Below are positions 5,401 to 8,610 of a stretch of 8,610 bases of DNA, one piece after another. Made by a program: the position numbers and the translations under genes. Position 1 is the stretch's first letter. The number at the start of each line of letters is the position of its first letter. The stretch spans positions 1-8,610 of the forward strand of contig JAFAMK010000190.1 in the NCBI GenBank assembly GCA_019233415.1, read 5' to 3'. This DNA is from Vulcanimicrobiota bacterium. Lineage in GTDB: Bacteria > Vulcanimicrobiota > Vulcanimicrobiia > Vulcanimicrobiales > Vulcanimicrobiaceae. The notes under the pieces were generated by a model that saw nothing but the letters and a program-made list of their open reading frames with translations, ran no database searches and was not told where the DNA came from.

Positions 5401-8082
5401 TTAGGTTCCGATGACGCGTTGGGCCTTCAGGGTGCGCGTCACGTCGTCGTGGAGGGCGCTCAGATGCGCGCGGGTTTGGAGGTCGAGGCCCGAGCGGGAC
5501 TCGGCGTGCGTGAGGTCGCGGTCGAGGGTGACCAACTCGTAGTGCGCGAGCGCCTGCGCATCGTACGGCGTGCCGGGCGGGGGCGTTAGCGCGAGCGCGC
5601 GCAGCATCGTCGCGTAGCGGCGCTGCAGGTTACGGTGGACCTGCGTCGCTTGCGCGACGCGGCCGTTCGCAATGTCGCCGTAGATCGACGTTTGCGACCA
5701 CGCGAAGAGGTCCGCGAGCGTCATCGTCTCGCCGGGCTTCGCCTTCGTCGGCAGGTCCGCGAGGCGCGCGAGTACGGTGGGCGCGTACATGTACGACAGC
5801 GCGCGAAGTTGGACGCGGCCGGCCATGTCCGCGACCGAGAGATCGTGCCGCTGCGCGGGGCTGTAACCGAAGTTCGAGAACGTGTTGTACTCGGAGTAGA
5901 CGAGCCGGCGCAGCGTGCGCGGATCGAAGCGGAACGCGTCGTTCGAGAACACGTAGCGGTCGATGAGCGCGTAGGCGCGCTTCTCTTCACCGCGCGGCAC
6001 CGGGGTGAGCGGCGGCTCGGCATTCGGATCACCACGGCGTGAGCGCGAGAGGTACTCGCCGCCGATCCAGTGCGCGGCGTCGGTCGTGCACTTCGCGTAC
6101 TGACCGGCGAGCGCGCCGAACGCGACGCGCTCTTCGTCGTACGGGTGCTCCACCGCGGGGAAGCGCTGATCGAGCTTCGGCAGCAGATTCTCGACGAGTC
6201 CTAGCTGCGTCCCGCACCACCCGAGTGCGTCGTTCGTCAGCAGGAACTGGTGAACGCGCGGGTCGATCGCGTGGCCGGTCTGCCACGCGACGTCCTCGTC
6301 GCTGGCGAAGCGATAGCGCGGATCGGTCCAGTTCGAGGCCCAGCGCGAGAGCGTCGCGACCTCGTCGTACGGGCTCTTCGCGCCGGGGACCGGCTGATAG
6401 CCCCACTGGATGACGTGGTAGTCGTACGGCCCGAGCACGGTCTGCTCGATCGTGCCGGTGCTGACGCCCTTCGGCCAGACGTTCGCGGGGTTGTACTCCA
6501 TCACCGACGACGCGATCCCGTTGCGCATCGTGAACGACTTGTCGCGAATCTGCGCCGGCGAGTACGCCATATGGCCGATGAAGTTGTGTGCGAGACCGAA
6601 GTCGTGGCCGACCTCGTGCAGAACGACGGCGTGGAGAAAGTCCTGCGAGGTGCGGCGGGCGATGTCGGCGCTGCTGCCACCGTCCATCAGCGCCTGTGTC
6701 ACCGCCGCGTACATCAGCTGCGCGTGCGCACCCGGCCCGTCGTTGTGCGCCAGGCGGCTCATCGCGGTCATCCGCTCACTGTGGTCGGTGTCCTCGTCGC
6801 CGGCGGCATCGATCCCGAAGAGGTGGTACTGGATCGCACCGAAGCGCACGAGGTCGGCGTCGATCAGGACACCGGCACGGAAGACCTGCCCGGTGCGCGG
6901 GTCCCACGTCAGCTGCGCTTCGGCGAAGCCGCCGCTGTTCGACTCGGTCAACCACCGAATGACGTTGTAGCGAATGTCCTCGGGATCGTAGTCGGGATCC
7001 TTCGGCTCGTCCTGGACCTCGACCGCGTTCGAGATTCCGATGCGCTCGAACGGTGCGTTCCAGGCGAGAACCGCGCGGCGAATCGGATCGCGGTACTCCA
7101 TCGGGATCGTGTTCGAGAGTGTGTAGACGATCGGGTGGAGCGCCGGTGAGACGCGTTTCGACGGATCGCTCGGCTTGAGATTCCAGCGCATGATGAAGTG
7201 CTGCGTGTTGTCCATCCGCTCGACATGGTCGAACGCGATGTGCGCGTCATCGAAGTAACCGACGCGCGAGTCGGCCAAGCGCGGCATGAAGCCGTCGGCA
7301 TCGGGCAGCTGCGCGAAGTTGTAGGCGACGTGCATCTGGATCGAGCGCGGGTCGACGACCGTGTCGACGACGCTCGGCTTGAGCGAGGCGAAGGTCTGGT
7401 CGGCTTCGACGATGACGTTCTTCGGGAACGCCTTCGAGACGCCGAAGTACGTGCGCTGCGGATCGAGGTGATACCCGCCGAGCGGATTCATCGGGTCCTT
7501 CGTCGCCTCGCTGAGGTAGTTCGCGAAGTCCATGACGTCGCCGAGCAGCGCCGACAGCTCGATGACGATCGACTTGTCGTCCTTCTTCTCGGCAGCGATC
7601 CCTGCGATCCCCATCACCGAGTCGGCGGTCGAGGCGCGCACGGCGTCGGCGAGCGGCGTGTTCGGGTCGGCGACGAACCGCGTGTGCGGCCAGAGCATCA
7701 CGACGTTCTTGCCGACGCGCTCGAAACGAATGATCCGCGCCGTCTGCTCGAAGACGTCGCCGGCAAGGACCCCGTAGCCGCCCAGCCCGTTCTTCGGGAC
7801 CGTGGTTTGCAGGTAGTCCTTGTCGAGCTGGTCGGCGCCGAGCCGCATGTAGACTTTCCCGTCCTTGCGGATCAGTTGGAACAGCCCGTCCTGCACAACC
7901 GCGTCCTTGACGAACGTGTCGTAGGCCGGAATGTCGCCGGGGCCCGGCGGCTTCGCGGCGGGCGCCGCCGCAGCTGGCGCGCCGGAAGGTGACGGTGCAG
8001 GCGCGGGCGCGGCAGCCGATGCCAGGCCGGCGGACCCGAGGAAACAGCAAACGAGCGCGGCGACGAAGGGCCGAACCGACAT
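5401..8082 (-). CDS. Secreted zinc-dependent metalloprotease (DUF5117/DUF4953 type, metzincin-like)
   Basis: An 893-residue protein. Residues 1-23 form a signal peptide (MSVRPFVAALVCCFLGSAGLASA), followed by an Ala/Pro linker to about 50. From about 52 to 370 runs a DUF5117-like beta-rich region (GLFQLIRKDGKVYMRLG at the start), and then the catalytic part, with PEDIRYNVIRW leading in. The zinc site is HEVGHDFGLAH at 489-499 (HExxHxxGxxH, Glu490 as base), and SVMEYN around Met528 is a Met-turn, so the core is metzincin-like. The C-terminal part of about 300 residues is alpha-rich and of unknown role. Such proteases act in the periplasm or outside the cell; substrates are not known. The ATG at 8082 is chosen because of the strong AGGAGGT upstream; the frame is open to an ATG at 8259, but that lies inside a hairpin and has no signal peptide. 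The downstream partner is the zinc-ribbon gene. Confidence 0.95.
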   Translation of the reverse strand: MSVRPFVAALVCCFLGSAGLASAAAPAPAPSPSGAPAAAAPAAKPPGPGDIPAYDTFVKDAVVQDGLFQLIRKDGKVYMRLGADQLDKDYLQTTVPKNGLGGYGVLAGDVFEQTARIIRFERVGKNVVMLWPHTRFVADPNTPLADAVRASTADSVMGIAGIAAEKKDDKSIVIELSALLGDVMDFANYLSEATKDPMNPLGGYHLDPQRTYFGVSKAFPKNVIVEADQTFASLKPSVVDTVVDPRSIQMHVAYNFAQLPDADGFMPRLADSRVGYFDDAHIAFDHVERMDNTQHFIMRWNLKPSDPSKRVSPALHPIVYTLSNTIPMEYRDPIRRAVLAWNAPFERIGISNAVEVQDEPKDPDYDPEDIRYNVIRWLTESNSGGFAEAQLTWDPRTGQVFRAGVLIDADLVRFGAIQYHLFGIDAAGDEDTDHSERMTAMSRLAHNDGPGAHAQLMYAAVTQALMDGGSSADIARRTSQDFLHAVVLHEVGHDFGLAHNFIGHMAYSPAQIRDKSFTMRNGIASSVMEYNPANVWPKGVSTGTIEQTVLGPYDYHVIQWGYQPVPGAKSPYDEVATLSRWASNWTDPRYRFASDEDVAWQTGHAIDPRVHQFLLTNDALGWCGTQLGLVENLLPKLDQRFPAVEHPYDEERVAFGALAGQYAKCTTDAAHWIGGEYLSRSRRGDPNAEPPLTPVPRGEEKRAYALIDRYVFSNDAFRFDPRTLRRLVYSEYNTFSNFGYSPAQRHDLSVADMAGRVQLRALSYMYAPTVLARLADLPTKAKPGETMTLADLFAWSQTSIYGDIANGRVAQATQVHRNLQRRYATMLRALALTPPPGTPYDAQALAHYELVTLDRDLTHAESRSGLDLQTRAHLSALHDDVTRTLKAQRVIGT

Positions 8083-8088
8083 GGAGCA

Positions 8089-8095
8089 ACCTCCT
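8089..8095 (-). promoter_or_regulatory. Strong Shine-Dalgarno fixing the metalloprotease start
   Basis: AGGAGGT on the minus strand, with 6 nt between it and ATG 8082. It is the best ribosome site in the window and shows that translation starts at 8082, directly before a signal peptide, and not at the far upstream ATG. Confidence 0.85.
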
Positions 8096-8154
8096 AAGGT
8101 CGAGAAAACGTCCGTAAGAATTCGGAGGAAAGGCGGTGAAGCCTTGCCCCCGCA

Positions 8155-8180
8155 TACGTCCAAGCGGGAACGAAGTTTCA
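8155..8180 (-). promoter_or_regulatory. Candidate ECF sigma promoter of the metalloprotease operon
   Basis: On the minus strand TGAAAC (8175-8180) and CGTA (8155-8158) are separated by exactly 16 bp, matching the Bacillus sigma-W consensus TGAAAC-N16-CGTA and close to many ECF promoters with an AAC -35 motif and a CGT -10 motif. It would start transcription near 8148, about 65 nt ahead of the ATG. The motif has ten defined bases at fixed spacing and sits in the only sizeable upstream gap. No ECF sigma or anti-sigma gene is in the window, and the taxon may use different consensus sequences. Confidence 0.45.
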
Positions 8181-8221
8181 CGCTCCCCGGCCCAAGCACC
8201 CCACGAAAAGCTGAGGAAAGC

Positions 8222-8259
8222 ATGAAGCCTGCCGGGGAGCGCTCCCCTGCGGGCTTCAT
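8222..8259 (-). terminator. Long hairpin after the 97-residue gene, probable terminator
   Basis: Two 19-nt arms (8222-8240 and 8241-8259) pair almost perfectly, ATGAAGCCTGCCGGGGAGC against its complement with one G-U and one mismatch; the centre GAGCGCTC is palindromic, so the real loop is about 4-6 nt. It lies 25 bp past the stop of the 97-residue gene and 42 bp before the ECF-like -35, where a terminator is expected. On the minus strand it is followed by GCTTTCCTCAGCTTTT, a broken U-rich stretch and not a clean run, so it may work weakly or as an mRNA 3'-end stabiliser. Confidence 0.55.
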
Positions 8260-8284
8260 CTACAGCGGCCGAACCGCAGCCGCG

Positions 8285-8578
8285 TCAGCTCTGGTCGTCG
8301 CTCGACGAGCCGTCGCTGGAACCGCCGTCACTCGACGTATCGCTCTGCGCGGCGTCCTGGTGTCCGCCGAACATCCCCTCGACCCTGCCGATCTCGGCAT
8401 TGATCGCATTGTTGGCCGCGAGGTCGACGCCGGTCTTCAGCATCGCATCGACCGCGCCGCCGCCCGGCACGTGGCTCGCGACACCATCGATGACGTCGTT
8501 GATCACGCCGTCGGCGGCAGTATCGACCGCCGCATCGCCCGCAAAGTTACCGACCTTCTCGAAGATACTCTCTGACAT
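8285..8578 (-). CDS. Small acidic-tailed protein of unknown function (97 residues)
   Basis: A 97-residue protein that I do not recognise. Residues 1-70 are Ala/Val/Asp/Gly-rich and probably helical (SIFEKVGNFAGDAAVDTAADG, then NDVIDGVASHVPGGGAVDAML and NNAINAEIGRVEGMFGG), with amphipathic rather than membrane-spanning character. The last roughly 22 residues are an acidic Ser/Asp/Gly tail, expected to be disordered. There is no signal peptide. ATG 8578 is preferred over an in-frame start near the window edge because GGAGG lies 5 nt upstream. It appears to be followed by its own terminator. Possibilities such as a stress or surface-associated small protein cannot be judged from sequence. Confidence 0.7.
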   Translation of the reverse strand: MSESIFEKVGNFAGDAAVDTAADGVINDVIDGVASHVPGGGAVDAMLKTGVDLAANNAINAEIGRVEGMFGGHQDAAQSDTSSDGGSSDGSSSDDQS

Positions 8579-8583
8579 GCGCC

Positions 8584-8588
8584 CCTCC
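8584..8588 (-). promoter_or_regulatory. Shine-Dalgarno setting the start of the 97-residue protein
   Basis: GGAGG on the minus strand, 5 nt before ATG 8578. It argues against the open frame that runs 30 bases further towards the window edge. Confidence 0.6.
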
Positions 8589-8610
8589 ACGAAATAACGG
8601 GAGCGCACCG

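Noticed and set aside
6250..7992. Two long plus-strand frames (6250-7149 and 7198-7992)
   Set aside because: Both are antisense to the conserved metalloprotease and have the same Arg/Val/Asp bias as other mirror frames.
8083..8259. Starting the metalloprotease at ATG 8259
   Set aside because: That ATG is inside the long hairpin, and the added 59 residues bury the signal peptide; AGGAGGT upstream of ATG 8082 settles the start.
1..8610. tRNA, rRNA, CRISPR array, insertion sequence or prophage genes
   Set aside because: No cloverleaf, repeated spaced units, transposase motifs or terminal inverted repeats were seen by eye.

Overview
The window is high-GC bacterial chromosome (strong G/C at third codon positions, several GTG starts, tightly packed genes). 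Nothing in it fixes the taxonomy. The mix of an alginate-type acetylation pair, a DUF5117/DUF4953-type secreted metalloprotease and Ala/Pro-rich secreted proteins would suit a soil or environmental lineage such as Eremiobacterota or a relative, but that is a low-confidence guess. There are no tRNA or rRNA genes, CRISPR arrays or insertion sequences.

Layout, left to right. Positions 1-57 are the end of a type 1 copper protein on the + strand, and its stop codon abuts the stop of a minus-strand NYN-domain (LabA/DUF88-like) ribonuclease gene. That gene has the best promoter in the window (TTGACA-N17-TATGCT), a perfect 7+7 dyad over the -35 box, and a leader of about 79 nt predicted to fold into two hairpins, one with a self-complementary CCUAGG loop. 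Next is a small unrecognised four-helix membrane protein (-). It diverges, across only 25 bp, from a + strand pair: an AlgI-like MBOAT O-acyltransferase and an AlgJ/AlgX-like SGNH protein joined by a TGATG stop/start overlap. Together they form a membrane-to-periplasm polysaccharide O-acetylation module without its glycosyltransferases.

From 3939 to the end all genes lie on the minus strand. In transcription order (right to left) they are: a 97-residue acidic-tailed protein; a 19-bp near-perfect hairpin; an ECF-type promoter candidate (TGAAAC-N16-CGTA); an 893-residue secreted zinc metalloprotease with a strong Shine-Dalgarno; a 75-residue zinc-ribbon membrane protein 6 bp downstream; methylglyoxal synthase (mgsA); and a secreted protein of unknown function whose TAG stop overlaps the AlgJ-like gene's TAG in a shared CTAG.

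Much of the window concerns the cell envelope: extracellular copper protein, polysaccharide acetylation, secreted protease and secreted hypothetical. The elements most worth a second look are the NYN leader/operator and the ECF-like promoter of the protease operon.
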